Shown in pieces: positions 18,901 to 26,783 of a stretch of 64,000 nucleotides of DNA (positions within the stretch are counted from its first letter, which is position 1; each line of letters begins with the position of its first letter). This DNA is from Xanthobacteraceae bacterium 501b. Lineage in GTDB: Bacteria; Pseudomonadota; Alphaproteobacteria; Rhizobiales; Xanthobacteraceae. The notes under the pieces are model-generated. The model saw nothing but the letters and a program-made list of their open reading frames with translations. It was not told where the DNA came from and searched no databases. Both the position numbers and the translations under genes were made by a program. Location: the NCBI GenBank assembly GCA_000378025.1, contig KB899087.1:1426001-1490000 (forward strand). The letters run 5' to 3'.

Positions 18901-21900
18901 CGCGCCGAGATTGCCGTCGCTGCCGATCGACACCGTCGAGCCGTTGCTGATCGCGGTGCCGCCGGCATAGGTGTTGGCGCCGGACAGGGTCACCACGCCG
19001 CCGCCGATGGCGCTCACGCCACCCGTGCCCGAGATCGCGCCGCCGAAGCTCGGCGACGCACTGGAATTGAAGGCGAGCGTGCCGTTGTTGACGATATCGC
19101 CGGCGATCGCGCCCGCCACCGCCCCGCTGCCGAGGTTCAGCGTGCCGGCCGTGATGGTGGTGCCGCCCGTATAGGTGTTGCTAGCGTTGAAGGTCACCGG
19201 CGCATTGCCGGCATTGATCGTCACCGCGCCCGAACCGGAGATCACGTCCGCCAGCACCAGCTCCTGCGCAGGCGTCAGCACCAGCGTGCCATTATTGACG
19301 ATGGGTGCGGCCTGGAACGTCGTGGCGGAGACGCCATCGCCGATCTGCACGATGCCGGCGGCGATGGTCAGGGCGGACAGGTCGTAGGTGCCGGTGAGGA
19401 CCGTCGTGCCCGCGCCCTGTTTGACGAGGCTGCCATTGCTGATCGAGCCGCTGAAGCCCGTATCGGCGCCATTGCCGCCGAGGCTCAGCGTCGTGCCGGC
19501 AAGCGTGACCATGCCGCTGCCCGCGAGCCCGCCAATGGTTTCGCTGGCCTGCAGCTGCAATTGCGTGCCGCTGCCCACCGTCACGGCCGTGAGATCGCTG
19601 AGCGCCGCGCCGCCGGCCAGAACCAGCGTGCCGCCGCTGATGAGGGTCGGCCCGGTGAAGCTGTTGCTGCCCGAGAGGGTCAGCGTGCCGGTTCCCGCCT
19701 TCACGAGGCTGCCGCCATCCCCGGTGATGGCGCCGGCGAAGGTGAAGTCGTTCGCCGCCGCGACCGTGATGGTGGAACTGCCGAGGGAGAGGCTGCCATC
19801 GCCGGTGAGGCCGGCAACGGTCTGGTTTGAATTGAGCTGCAGGGTGGAGGACACACCGCCGGAGAAGGCGACGACGGTGCCGGAACCGAGAACAGACTGG
19901 GAATCAAGCACCAGCGTGCCGCCGGCGATGGTCAGCACACTCACATCGGCATCGACACCTTGCAGGGTAAGGGTGCCCGAGCCGGTCTTGGTGAGGCCGC
20001 CGGTCCCGGAGAAATTGCCCGAGAAGCTGGACGAGGCGTTGTTGGCGCCGACGGTGAGCGTATTGGTGCCGATAATGACGGCGCCGGCACCGGCGAGGCT
20101 GCCGGTCGCGATCGAGGTGTTGAGCTGGAGGGTCGCGCCCTCCTGCACCGTCACCGTCCCGTTTGAGCCAAGCGCCGTGGCGGAACCGGCGATCAGCGTG
20201 CCATCGGCAACCGTCACCGCGCCGGTGAAGCTGTTCGCCCCGCTCAGCAGCACCGTGCCCTGCCCGCTAAGAGTGAGGCCCCCACTGCTGCTGCCATCGC
20301 TGATGTTGCCGCTGATCTGCCCGGTCGTGGCATCAGGGGAGAAAATGGTCACATTGCCCGCGAGGGTGACAGCTCCCGTGAGATTTGTTGCCGGCCCATC
20401 CCCCTGAAAGGCGAATTCCAGCATGGTGCCGTCGGCGAGGCTCAGCGTGCCCGGCATTTCACCCAAGGGGAAGGCGCCGGCGACAGAGAGCGTGCCCTGC
20501 AGCACCGTGGTGGTGCCGGTGTACGCGTTGCTGGCGTCGAGGGCGAGCATCCCGCCGCCGGTGACGATCAGATTGCCGGGGCCCTGGATTTCCCCGCCGA
20601 GAATCAGCACCGTCCCGGTCTCGACGTCGAAGGTCGCGCCCGGCCCGCTGCCGCCGTACAAATCGATCGGCAGGTTGATCGCCATCGAAGCGGTTGTTGT
20701 CAGCTGCCCGGAATTGCTGATGAGCAGCTCGCTGGTGGGGTCGAGGGACAGGGGATCGTCGATCGACAGGGCCCCGTCCTGGATGTCCCAGCTCGCCCAG
20801 GAATAGGACTCGCCGGTCAGCGTCCAGCTCGTGTCGTCGATCACCTCATATTGGGAAAAACCGGAAAAGCTCGTGCCGATACTGCCGGCATCGAACACGC
20901 CGCCGCTGTCCCCGGCATTGCCGCCGAGGGCGAGGATGTTGAAGTCGCCGGAAACGGAGACACCGCCATTGGCGGCATAGCTCTGGGTGAGGACCAGTGT
21001 GTTTCCATTGCCGGTGATGGCGATTCCCGCCGACTGGCTGGCGGGATTGCCCCCCTGAATGCCGCCCGATGCCGTGCCAAACAGGGTGAGAACATTGTTG
21101 TCGCCCAAGATCAGGATGCCGTAGCCGCCAACGCCGCTGGTTCCCGAGAGAGAGATGCCGCCATCGCCGCCGGTGATCACTTGCCCCGCGTCGATGATCA
21201 CATTCGTGGAGCTGCCCGCCATGACGAGGCCGTCGCCGCCGATGCCACCGAAGGTCGGGAGCAATCCATGGCCGCCCATGCCGCCATCGCCGCCATTGAC
21301 GGAGCTCAGAACCTCCACCGTGCCGCCGGAGCCGTAGAGATAGACGCCGACGCCGGCATCGCCGCCATTGCCGGCGCCGCCCTGCAGCAGGACGGGAAAG
21401 TCGCCGCCATCATAGGTGAAGGAGGCGCCGCTGCCGCCATCGCCGCCGTCGCCACCGATCACATCATATTGGAGCGCGATGGGTGTCGGGCTGCCCTGAA
21501 GCTCGATGACCGCGCCATAGCCGCCCGCACCGGGTCCGCCGCCACCGCCGGCGACCCCCTCGAAATCCGTGTTGAACTCGCCGCCCTCGCCGCCATCACC
21601 GCCATCACCGCCGACCACGACGGTGTCCGGCGCGCTGGTCCCGACATAGGCGTGCGCGCCGCCGCCGCCGCCGCCGCCCGAGCCACCCAAATGGCCGTCC
21701 CCGCCATCCCCGCCATCCAGAAAGACCGGGCTTAAATCGGGGAGACCCGGCGTGCCGCCATCGCCATTATCCGTGAACCATTGCGGCGAATTGCCCGCCG
21801 CGCCCAAGCCGCCGGTCGTTCCACCCCCGCCGCCGCCGCCGCCGCCGCCCGGGGGGACTTCGATATAGGGTAGCCCGTTGCCGCCCGGCCCCGTCGGGTT

Positions 21901-22011
21901 GGTGGCGCCATTGATGGACTGACCGAGGGCCGGCGCGGCGGTTAGAAGGGCAGCGGAGGCCAGCAGAGCGGCCCGGAGCGAAGCTGTCGATTGTCGGGGT
22001 CGGCGCATCAT
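12922..22011 (-). CDS. giant autotransporter adhesin (type V secretion) with PATR repeats
   Basis: The 3029-residue product begins with a Sec signal peptide (RAALLASAALLTAAPALGQS). A Gly/Asp-rich segment follows to about residue 300 (GGDGGDGG and GGGGGGG runs). Next come some 2000 residues of passenger-associated beta-strand repeats of the form GTGGLxKxGxGTLxLxGxNxYxGGT, which would build a long parallel beta-helix. The last 265 or so residues are the outer-membrane autotransporter barrel (for example LGAYGGYSRSWF, GELGYGLSVGP, GVKYDGQL), ending in the expected terminal Phe (QLQVRF). The passenger is threaded through its own barrel to the cell surface, where such proteins serve adhesion or aggregation. 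It stands alone as a transcription unit. Internal DNA repeats make copy-number variation and mis-assembly plausible. Confidence 0.95.
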   Translation of the reverse strand: MMRRPRQSTASLRAALLASAALLTAAPALGQSINGATNPTGPGGNGLPYIEVPPGGGGGGGGGGTTGGLGAAGNSPQWFTDNGDGGTPGLPDLSPVFLDGGDGGDGHLGGSGGGGGGGAHAYVGTSAPDTVVVGGDGGDGGEGGEFNTDFEGVAGGGGGPGAGGYGAVIELQGSPTPIALQYDVIGGDGGDGGSGASFTYDGGDFPVLLQGGAGNGGDAGVGVYLYGSGGTVEVLSSVNGGDGGMGGHGLLPTFGGIGGDGLVMAGSSTNVIIDAGQVITGGDGGISLSGTSGVGGYGILILGDNNVLTLFGTASGGIQGGNPASQSAGIAITGNGNTLVLTQSYAANGGVSVSGDFNILALGGNAGDSGGVFDAGSIGTSFSGFSQYEVIDDTSWTLTGESYSWASWDIQDGALSIDDPLSLDPTSELLISNSGQLTTTASMAINLPIDLYGGSGPGATFDVETGTVLILGGEIQGPGNLIVTGGGMLALDASNAYTGTTTVLQGTLSVAGAFPLGEMPGTLSLADGTMLEFAFQGDGPATNLTGAVTLAGNVTIFSPDATTGQISGNISDGSSSGGLTLSGQGTVLLSGANSFTGAVTVADGTLIAGSATALGSNGTVTVQEGATLQLNTSIATGSLAGAGAVIIGTNTLTVGANNASSSFSGNFSGTGGLTKTGSGTLTLQGVDADVSVLTIAGGTLVLDSQSVLGSGTVVAFSGGVSSTLQLNSNQTVAGLTGDGSLSLGSSTITVAAANDFTFAGAITGDGGSLVKAGTGTLTLSGSNSFTGPTLISGGTLVLAGGAALSDLTAVTVGSGTQLQLQASETIGGLAGSGMVTLAGTTLSLGGNGADTGFSGSISNGSLVKQGAGTTVLTGTYDLSALTIAAGIVQIGDGVSATTFQAAPIVNNGTLVLTPAQELVLADVISGSGAVTINAGNAPVTFNASNTYTGGTTITAGTLNLGSGAVAGAIAGDIVNNGTLAFNSSASPSFGGAISGTGGVSAIGGGVVTLSGANTYAGGTAISNGSTVSIGSDGNLGAGDGGISLANGTLAATGSFSSAREVVLGGAGGIDVASGQTLTLSGAIGETSTSQLTKSGDGVLVLSGANSYTGGTLVSGGTVAVSADSNLGAAIGGLTLDGGKLITTASFTSARNVTLGSGNGTFDVAPGTVLTLAGAFSGSGGLTKIGAGELALSGASSFTGGTSVTSGTLALYGATLATSSVSVADSGTLQGFGTIAGTVSVLAGGTLAGGVTGQPNPQHIALVTGSLTLANAADIALALGAAGNTGVAEVTGDLALGGTLSVSGEAVHGAGIYRVFTYTGTNSGSFASVDLSGLVDSASYTGTIETGNPGHVNLLLRDASPLQIWTTDNGTSFGGSGTWSSTGDTWYLASSGDTIPWGGQTGVFTGTAGTVTIHGEQTFQKLEFVTDGYVLQADGTEPASSLHVDGGGVLWVEGHDVTATISAPISGTGGIEKIGTGTLILTGSNSYVGGTKVSGGFLSVASASALGDAGNVLTLSDGGLATTGSFTLGSAVVLEGFGSLKTASGETLGLSGTISGTGSLRKEGLGTLVLSGSNTYGGATVIAEGTLEAQGGAALPDASAVRIEAAGTLQLDANEGIGSLAGSGAVNLQSYTLQVGYDASSSTFSGTITGTGGLVKQGVGTLVLTGTNVYSGGTTLAAGGIVVGNGGTSGSIAGNVTNNGSLSFYRSDVITFAGGISGTGGVAQVGSGTLVLSGTNSYAGGTLVSVGTLEVSADANLGQVSGPLVIEKGTLATTASFTTSRAVGLVGGGTLNVATGTTLQLTSAVSGDGGLTKRDDGTLILAADNNYEGTTTIHSGVLQLGNGGTTGSIRGAIVNDATLAFNRSDDFGFSNHVSGQGTVVQAGTGTLVVTGDVDAIGGVRIDQGTVQIGNGGTTGRISGPIVDNGTLVFARSDETRFDNVISGSGSVVQVGPGALILMGDNSYAGGTGIGAGSAIHVTADSALGALSGGITLAGGTLAAEQGFASARTVALVGGGTIRVADAAVFTLSGVLGGTGDFTKSGLGTLVLTGSNGYGGNTVVEAGTLQVGDGGTSGTISGNVANAGTLVFNRSDNIVYAGAISGAGTLVQAGTGALVLTGTGSYTGGTRIAAGTLVLGNGGTSGAITGNVVNDGTLAFNRADAVTFGGVISGSGTVAQYGAGTLTLTGANTYAGGTSVGSGATLQVASDGNLGAAAGSLTLAGGVLAPTASFASARAVTLTGSGGFSVGTGITLTLTGRVGGDGGLLLAGGGTLELGGINTYAGGTSVSGATLAVHADESLGKAGTALSLDGAALKVLHSFSTARDVALSAAGAVIEVTGDRFLAVSGRVTGTGVLTKTGEGRLTLNGANAYGGLIIHAGTVVGTTASIRGDVLDNGALVFDQSAAGTFADDIGGTGSLTVKGVGKLVVTGTAFHTGGTTIDSGTLQIGDGGTAGWVSGPIVNSGTLIYDLAGRYTFPVDLSGTGQVILEGGGTVDFVGSTYAGLIQTKDAHVILKRDTETDANFSIGARGVLSGTGSIGLLDVLDGGTVSPGYSPGTLEINGKMTLSSGSTYRADITAGNGNDLIAVNGEVGIDAGTTLDVHAERGSYANYTSYTVLTATEGVHGVFGTVTTNFAFLDILPDYEDDAVILNIVRKDIPFWREAHTFNQFSTANGIESLGAGNEVYDAVASQLKSEAFLAFDALSGEIYATTASVIQQQSVFTREAVIDRLRQASVGTNGAPLAYAANGPQTAGFGADVAAVMWMQGFGAQGDIASNGNAAAVSDTIGGFVGGFDAAFTEDWRLGAYGGYSRSWFDVSDRVSSGSMDNYELGLYSATQLGALALRLGAGYAWHDMSMSRTVAFAGYDGTNSSDVTASSAQVFGELGYGLSVGPVDLEPFIGLAYLHLDGWNTAEIGSTSALAVNAGAMDTLYSTLGLRGGRDIEVNGVAFTTSFTLGWQHAFGDTVPAAVMSFASGSAPFTIDGAPIATDTFVFGGGLSYEVDPNTRLGVKYDGQLASSAQQSVVSGQLQVRF

Positions 22012-22270
22012 GAATTCCGGTCCGCAACTTCACTGACTTCAGAATCTGCCCGCCGCCACACGCACACAGGCCTCATCTGGCTGGATATGCCTGACAGGTA
22101 CTGGAGTGCGTCGCAACGCGGCCCCGCGCGCCTGCTCAGGTTGGCATCAGCGTATACTGAGATACCAGGCGATCAAGGGGGCTCCGTCGTTAACACCGCT
22201 CAGCTCTCGGCTCGTCCCACGCTCGATTGACTCGTTCAAGAAATCGACATACCGTCTGTTTGTGTTCGTA

Positions 22271-22287
22271 ATATCTCTAGGCGATAT
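22271..22287. promoter_or_regulatory. candidate operator dyad before the four-module regulator gene
   Basis: ATATC and GATAT arms separated by 7 nt lie 10-27 nt before the regulator's ATG in an AT-rich pocket of otherwise GC-rich DNA. MerR-type regulators bind dyads in promoter spacers, so an autoregulatory site is plausible. The arms are short and this is only a candidate. Confidence 0.3.
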
Positions 22288-22297
22288 GTAGATCGAG

Positions 22298-24193
22298 ATG
22301 ACCCAGACGGCCACCACACGCTTCCCCTTTTCGATCGGTCACGTGGCCAAGGTCACAGGTGTCGCTGTCTCGACCATCCGCTCATGGGAGACCCAGGGGC
22401 TTCTCACCTCCACCAAGTCTTCCGGCGGCCACCGTTCCTATGGCGAGGCGGATATTGAACGCATCCGCCGCATTGACCGCATGCGCCGCGTCGAGGGCCA
22501 GAGCCTGTCCGGCATCCGTCGGTTCCTCGAAAGCGAGGAGGAGGCCACCGCCGCGCCGGAGAGCGAAACCGCGCCGGTCGCTGCCTTCAACCATCTCGGC
22601 GCCCGCGTCCGCAGCCTGCGCCAGGAGGCTGAAATGTCGCTGCGCGAGCTGTCCGAGCGCACGGACATCGCCTCCTCGCATCTGAGCATGTTCGAGCGTG
22701 GCGTGGCCTTTCTTTCGCCGGCACGGCTCAATGCCATTGCCGAAGTCTTTGGCCGCACGCTCGCGGAACTGCTGGGCGGCACCAAGGGGCGTGACTTTCC
22801 CGTGGTGCGGCATGGGCAGGGGCGCATCGTCGGCTCCTTCGGCCCCGGCGTCACCATCGAGCAGCTCACCGTCTCACAGCGCCTGATGGATGCCGAGGTC
22901 TGGACGATCGACCCCGAGCGCGAGAGCGACGGCTTCTACGCCCATGAGGGCGAGGAACTGATCTATGTGCTGGAAGGCTCGCTCGAACTCGCCCTCGCCG
23001 ACCGCGACGCGGAGGTGCTGAGCCCCGGCGACGGCGCCTATTTCAACAGCCGCATCGCTCATCGTTGGCGCAACACCGGCACTGTGCCGGCCAAGGTGCT
23101 GTGGATCAACACCGACAGCGACCGCCTCTCGACCATGAGCTTCGAGAAGACCGACCGGCGGCTCGGGCTCGGCGCCGGTCTTGGCGGCGGCATCGGCGAG
23201 GGAGCGCTCAGCCTCGAACTGCCGCAAGGCGCGCGGACCTTCCGCGTCATTGAGACCCATACCGAGGGGCATCCCACCCATATTCTCATCGAGCCGCTGG
23301 AAGGCCTCGACGCGGACAGCGTGGCCGGCAAGTCCCGCCAGTTTGCCGAGCGTTATGACAGCCTGCGGCCCATGCTCCTGCATGAACCTCGCGGCCATTC
23401 CGGCGCCTTTGGCCTCGTGCCCGTGGCGTCCAGCGCCGCCGATTTCGGCGCCTTTTTCATCTCGTCCTATGGCTATCCCGGCCTGTGCGGCCACGCGATC
23501 ATGGGCTACACGGCGGCGCTGCGCGCGCTTGGCCGTCTTTCGCGCCACCCGCGCTTCACCATCGAGGTACCGAACGGCATCCTCACCGTTCATGTCGGGG
23601 TCGAGGGCGACGCGGACGCCATCGCGCTCGAAATGCCGCCGGCCATCGTCTCGGAAACTGGCCGGCATGCCCGCGTCGCGGGGCACGACCTCGACGTCGC
23701 CATCGCCATGTGCGGCGACTGCTACGCGCTGGTCGATGCCGACGCGACCGGTCTGCGGCTCGATGTGAGCAGTATCGACCATCTGCTCGCTGTCGGCGAC
23801 GGGCTGCGCCACCACCTGAACGAAGCGTTGCCCCGCCGGCGTGGTGCGCAGCCGGCAGTCGACGCGGTGCTGTTCCATGGCGCGGGCGAGGATGGTGCCG
23901 TGCGTCAGTTCCTCGCCATTGATCGCCAGAAATTCGATCGCTCCCCGGGCGTCGCCGGCCTCGCCAGCCTGCTGGCGCTGCGCGGTGCCCAGGGCGCGGC
24001 CGCGCCGGGCGCGCGGCTGAACGCGGTCAGCCTGTTCGGCGGGCACCTCTCCGGCGAACTCATCACGACGACCCATGGCGCCGGCGGCGCCGTGGCGGTC
24101 ACGACCCGGATCACGGGACGCGCGCATCTCAAGGCCGTGGCGACGCTCATCCAGGAAGCGGGCGATCCCCTCGGCAGCGGCTTCCTGAGATAG
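22298..24193 (+). CDS. four-module regulator: MerR HTH + XRE HTH + cupin + proline-racemase-like domain
   Basis: The 631-residue protein starts with a MerR-type HTH (about 10-78: HVAKVTGVAVSTIRSWETQG, GGHRSYGEADIERI). A second, XRE-type HTH follows (about 98-155: LRELSERTDIASSHLSMFER), then a cupin (about 205-275: EGEELIYVLEGSLEL, SPGDGAYFNSRIAHRW). From about 313 to the end it is homologous to proline-racemase-family enzymes (HTEGHPTHILIEPL, LLHEPRGHSGAFG). The first catalytic Cys is kept (GLCGHAIMG, Cys397). The second motif reads FDRSPGVAGLAS, with Gly551 where enzymes have Cys, so racemisation by two-base catalysis should fail. The gene leads a same-direction operon with two intact racemase-family enzymes, so this domain probably senses their substrate. 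MerR alone or XRE-cupin fusions are common; this four-part combination is unfamiliar to me. Confidence 0.92.
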   Translation: MTQTATTRFPFSIGHVAKVTGVAVSTIRSWETQGLLTSTKSSGGHRSYGEADIERIRRIDRMRRVEGQSLSGIRRFLESEEEATAAPESETAPVAAFNHLGARVRSLRQEAEMSLRELSERTDIASSHLSMFERGVAFLSPARLNAIAEVFGRTLAELLGGTKGRDFPVVRHGQGRIVGSFGPGVTIEQLTVSQRLMDAEVWTIDPERESDGFYAHEGEELIYVLEGSLELALADRDAEVLSPGDGAYFNSRIAHRWRNTGTVPAKVLWINTDSDRLSTMSFEKTDRRLGLGAGLGGGIGEGALSLELPQGARTFRVIETHTEGHPTHILIEPLEGLDADSVAGKSRQFAERYDSLRPMLLHEPRGHSGAFGLVPVASSAADFGAFFISSYGYPGLCGHAIMGYTAALRALGRLSRHPRFTIEVPNGILTVHVGVEGDADAIALEMPPAIVSETGRHARVAGHDLDVAIAMCGDCYALVDADATGLRLDVSSIDHLLAVGDGLRHHLNEALPRRRGAQPAVDAVLFHGAGEDGAVRQFLAIDRQKFDRSPGVAGLASLLALRGAQGAAAPGARLNAVSLFGGHLSGELITTTHGAGGAVAVTTRITGRAHLKAVATLIQEAGDPLGSGFLR

Positions 24194-24235
24194 GCCCACG
24201 CCTCAATACCAAACCAGAGAACTAGGGAACCGACG

Positions 24236-25111
24236 ATGATCACAGCCTCGTCCATTCGGCCGGCCCCGGCCGCCAGCTCGCTTTTCCGCTCTTTCGTCCT
24301 GCTGTTCGTGGGTGCCGTCGTGCTGGCGCTCTCAACCTTCCAGTCCGCCTTTGCCGCCGATCCGAACCTCGTGCTCGACCGCATCCGCAAGAGCGGCGAG
24401 CTGCGCGTGCCGGTCATGATCGGCGAGGAGCCCGGCTATATCCGCGACCGCAACACCGGGGAATGGAGCGGCTTCTACGTCGAGTGGGCCAACGACATCG
24501 CCACGCTGCTGAACGTCAAGGTCGTGCCTGTCGAAACCACCTGGGGCAACCTTGCAGCCGACTTCCAGGCCAACAAGATCGACATCGCGTTCGGACTGAA
24601 CCCGAACCCGAAGCGCGGCCTCGTGGTCGACTATCTCAGCGTCCCGCTGTTCACCGACGCCTGGGCCATCGTCACCAAGCCGGGCTTTACCAAGAAGACC
24701 TGGGCCGAGCTGAACGACCCGTCAGTGCGCATCGTCGTGCAGAAGGGCGGCACGATGCAGGTTGTCGCCGAGGCGCTCACCCCCAAGGCCAACATCATCG
24801 TGGTGGAAGACCGCCCGCTCGGCATCATGGAGCTGCAGGCCAACCGCGCCGACGCCATGATCCTCGCCGTGTTCGACGCCATCGACGTCTCCAAGGCGAT
24901 CAACGGCCAGATCGCGCTGCCGAGCCCGATGCTGCTCAACCCGGCGACCATCGGCATGCGCCGCGAGGAAGGCAATGAGGGCTACGAGAACTGGCTCACC
25001 AACTGGGTGAACCAGCAGCGCGCCCTCGGCCTCGCCCAGGGCAAGCTGCGCAAGGCCTTCGAGGCGCGCGGCATCGACCTCTCCGTGCTGCCGGCTGAAT
25101 TCAACTTCTGA
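24236..25111 (+). CDS. amino-acid ABC transporter, periplasmic substrate-binding protein (SBP family 3)
   Basis: The 291-residue product has a signal peptide (hydrophobic LLFVGAVVLALSTFQSAFA, cleavage after AFA). A family-3 binding-protein fold follows (RIRKSGELRVPVMIGEEPGY, FYVEWANDIATLLNVKV, FQANKIDIAFGLNPNPKR). It would bind a small polar amino acid in the periplasm and hand it to the permease encoded 85 nt downstream. It begins 42 nt after the regulator gene with an AGGGAA ribosome site, so it is in the same operon. The adjacent racemase-family enzymes suggest that the ligand is proline, a hydroxyproline or a related imino acid; this is an inference from context. Confidence 0.93.
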   Translation: MITASSIRPAPAASSLFRSFVLLFVGAVVLALSTFQSAFAADPNLVLDRIRKSGELRVPVMIGEEPGYIRDRNTGEWSGFYVEWANDIATLLNVKVVPVETTWGNLAADFQANKIDIAFGLNPNPKRGLVVDYLSVPLFTDAWAIVTKPGFTKKTWAELNDPSVRIVVQKGGTMQVVAEALTPKANIIVVEDRPLGIMELQANRADAMILAVFDAIDVSKAINGQIALPSPMLLNPATIGMRREEGNEGYENWLTNWVNQQRALGLAQGKLRKAFEARGIDLSVLPAEFNF

Positions 25112-25196
25112 CGTCGCCCCTCTCGTCGACGTCTCCTACGGTGCCGGCGCCCGCCGCCGGCACCGGCCTTTCCCTCCCCCGTAAGGTCGCCGCGCC

Positions 25197-25844
25197 GTGT
25201 TCGACTGGTCCGTCATCACCCAAAACGCCCATCTGTTCGCCTGGGGACTGGTCGTCACCCTCGAATACACGGTCATCACCTGCGTTCTCGGCCTGATCAT
25301 CGGGCTGCTGATCGCGCTGGTGCAGCTGTCGCCGATCAAGGCGCTGCGCGTTGTCGGCCGGCTGTTCGTCGAGTTCTTTCGCAATGTGCCGCTGCTGGTC
25401 TGGCTGCTGTGGAGCTATTACGCGCTGCCGATCTTCGCCGGCATCAACATCAGCAAGCAGGCGGCGGGTATTCTCGCCCTCAGCCTCTATGGCGGCGCCT
25501 ACTACGCCGAAATCCTGCGCGCCGGCATCCAGTCGCTCGACCATGGACAGGCGGACGCAGCCAAGGCGCTCGGCATGCGCTCCTGGCAGGCCATGCGCCG
25601 CATCATCCTGCCCCAGGCCTTCCGCCAGATGATCCCGCCGCTGGCGGGCCAGACCATCATCCAGATGAAGAACACCACGCTGCTGTCGGTGCTCACCGTG
25701 CCGGACCTGCTCTACCAGGCGAGCTACGTGTCGTCGTTCACCTACCGGCCGATGGAAGTCTACACGGTGGTCGGTATCATTTTCCTCGTCATTCTCATTC
25801 CCTCCAACTATCTCGCGCGCCGGCTCGAGATGAACTCCCAGTGA
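25197..25844 (+). CDS. amino-acid ABC transporter permease (HisM/GlnP type)
   Basis: The 215-residue protein starts at a GTG. It has the typical layout of polar amino-acid permeases: an N-terminal TWLVT-like segment (WGLVVTLEYTVITCVLG) and the family signature EFFRNVPLLVWLLWSYYALP. The EAA coupling loop for the ATPase is ILRAGIQSLDHGQADAAKALG. Five hydrophobic segments are visible. Only one permease gene is present, so the channel is probably a homodimer. It stops 11 nt before the ATPase gene. Confidence 0.92.
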   Translation: MFDWSVITQNAHLFAWGLVVTLEYTVITCVLGLIIGLLIALVQLSPIKALRVVGRLFVEFFRNVPLLVWLLWSYYALPIFAGINISKQAAGILALSLYGGAYYAEILRAGIQSLDHGQADAAKALGMRSWQAMRRIILPQAFRQMIPPLAGQTIIQMKNTTLLSVLTVPDLLYQASYVSSFTYRPMEVYTVVGIIFLVILIPSNYLARRLEMNSQ

Positions 25845-25855
25845 GGGCGCGAACC

Positions 25856-26677
25856 ATGACCCGCCTTTCCCCCGATGCCGCGCCGCTGGTCGAGGTGAGC
25901 CAGGTGCGCAAGTCGTATGGCTCGCACGAAGTGCTCAAGGGCATCGACCTCACCGTCTATCCCGGCGAAGTGGTGGCGCTGCTCGGCTCGTCCGGTTCGG
26001 GCAAGACGACGCTGCTGCGCTGCGTGAACCTCTTGGAGAATCCCAGCTCCGGCCGGATCGCCATCGACGGCTCGCCGATATTCGACCGGGCGGCTGATGG
26101 CCACGACAATGCCCGCATCAGCGGCCGCGACGTGGCGGCCATGCGCAGCCGCGTCGGCATGGTGTTCCAGCAGTTCAATCTCTTTCCGCACATGAACGTG
26201 CTGGCCAACGTGATGGAAGGCCCGCGCACCGTGCTGGGCGAGGACGACGCCAGCAACCGCGCCCGCGCGCTCGACCTTCTCGCCAAGGTCGGTATGTCGG
26301 ACTTCGCCGACCGCATGCCCGGCCGCCTCTCGGGCGGGCAGAAGCAGCGGGTCTCCATCGCCCGCGCCCTCAACATGCGCCCCTCGCTGATGCTGTTCGA
26401 CGAGCCGACCTCGGCGCTCGACCCCGAACTGGTCGGCGAGGTGCTCAACACCATGATCACCCTCGCCCGCGAGGGGATGACGATGCTGGTCGTCACCCAT
26501 GAGCTGGGCTTCGCGCTGGAAGTCGCCACCCGCGTGGTGTTCCTGGATCAAGGCGCCATCTGCGCGCAGGGAACGCCGCAGGAGGTTCTGCTCCACCCCA
26601 CCAATGAGCGCGTCCGCACCTTCGTGAACCGCTTCCACGCCACCGCCGAGCTGATGCGCCCGCTGCTGCAGACCTGA
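25856..26677 (+). CDS. amino-acid ABC transporter ATP-binding protein
   Basis: The frame is open far upstream, but the ATG at 25,856 (11 nt after the permease stop) gives the normal 273-residue length. The motifs are Walker A GSSGSGKTTLL, Q-loop VFQQFNLFPH, signature RLSGGQKQRV, Walker B LMLFDEPTSALD and the switch His in VVTHELG. It belongs to the GlnQ/HisP group and energises uptake of the amino acid bound by the upstream periplasmic protein. Confidence 0.94.
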   Translation: MTRLSPDAAPLVEVSQVRKSYGSHEVLKGIDLTVYPGEVVALLGSSGSGKTTLLRCVNLLENPSSGRIAIDGSPIFDRAADGHDNARISGRDVAAMRSRVGMVFQQFNLFPHMNVLANVMEGPRTVLGEDDASNRARALDLLAKVGMSDFADRMPGRLSGGQKQRVSIARALNMRPSLMLFDEPTSALDPELVGEVLNTMITLAREGMTMLVVTHELGFALEVATRVVFLDQGAICAQGTPQEVLLHPTNERVRTFVNRFHATAELMRPLLQT

Positions 26678-26783
26678 CGCGCCGGCCGGCGCCTCCCCTC
26701 ACCTTCCGACGCCGCTGCGTGCCGCCGTTGCACGCCACGCCCCCGCTTTGTCCCGACACACCCGATCAAGAGCCGAGACCGAC

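Noticed and set aside
14029-19830. Several long plus-strand open frames (up to 726 codons) inside the autotransporter gene
   Set aside because: They are antisense shadows of GC-rich repetitive coding DNA; their products are Ala/Arg/Gly-rich repeats with no start context or homology.
13000-21000. Possible CRISPR-like repetition
   Set aside because: The repeats are in frame, degenerate, and encode autotransporter beta-strand repeats; there are no constant-length spacers or cas genes.
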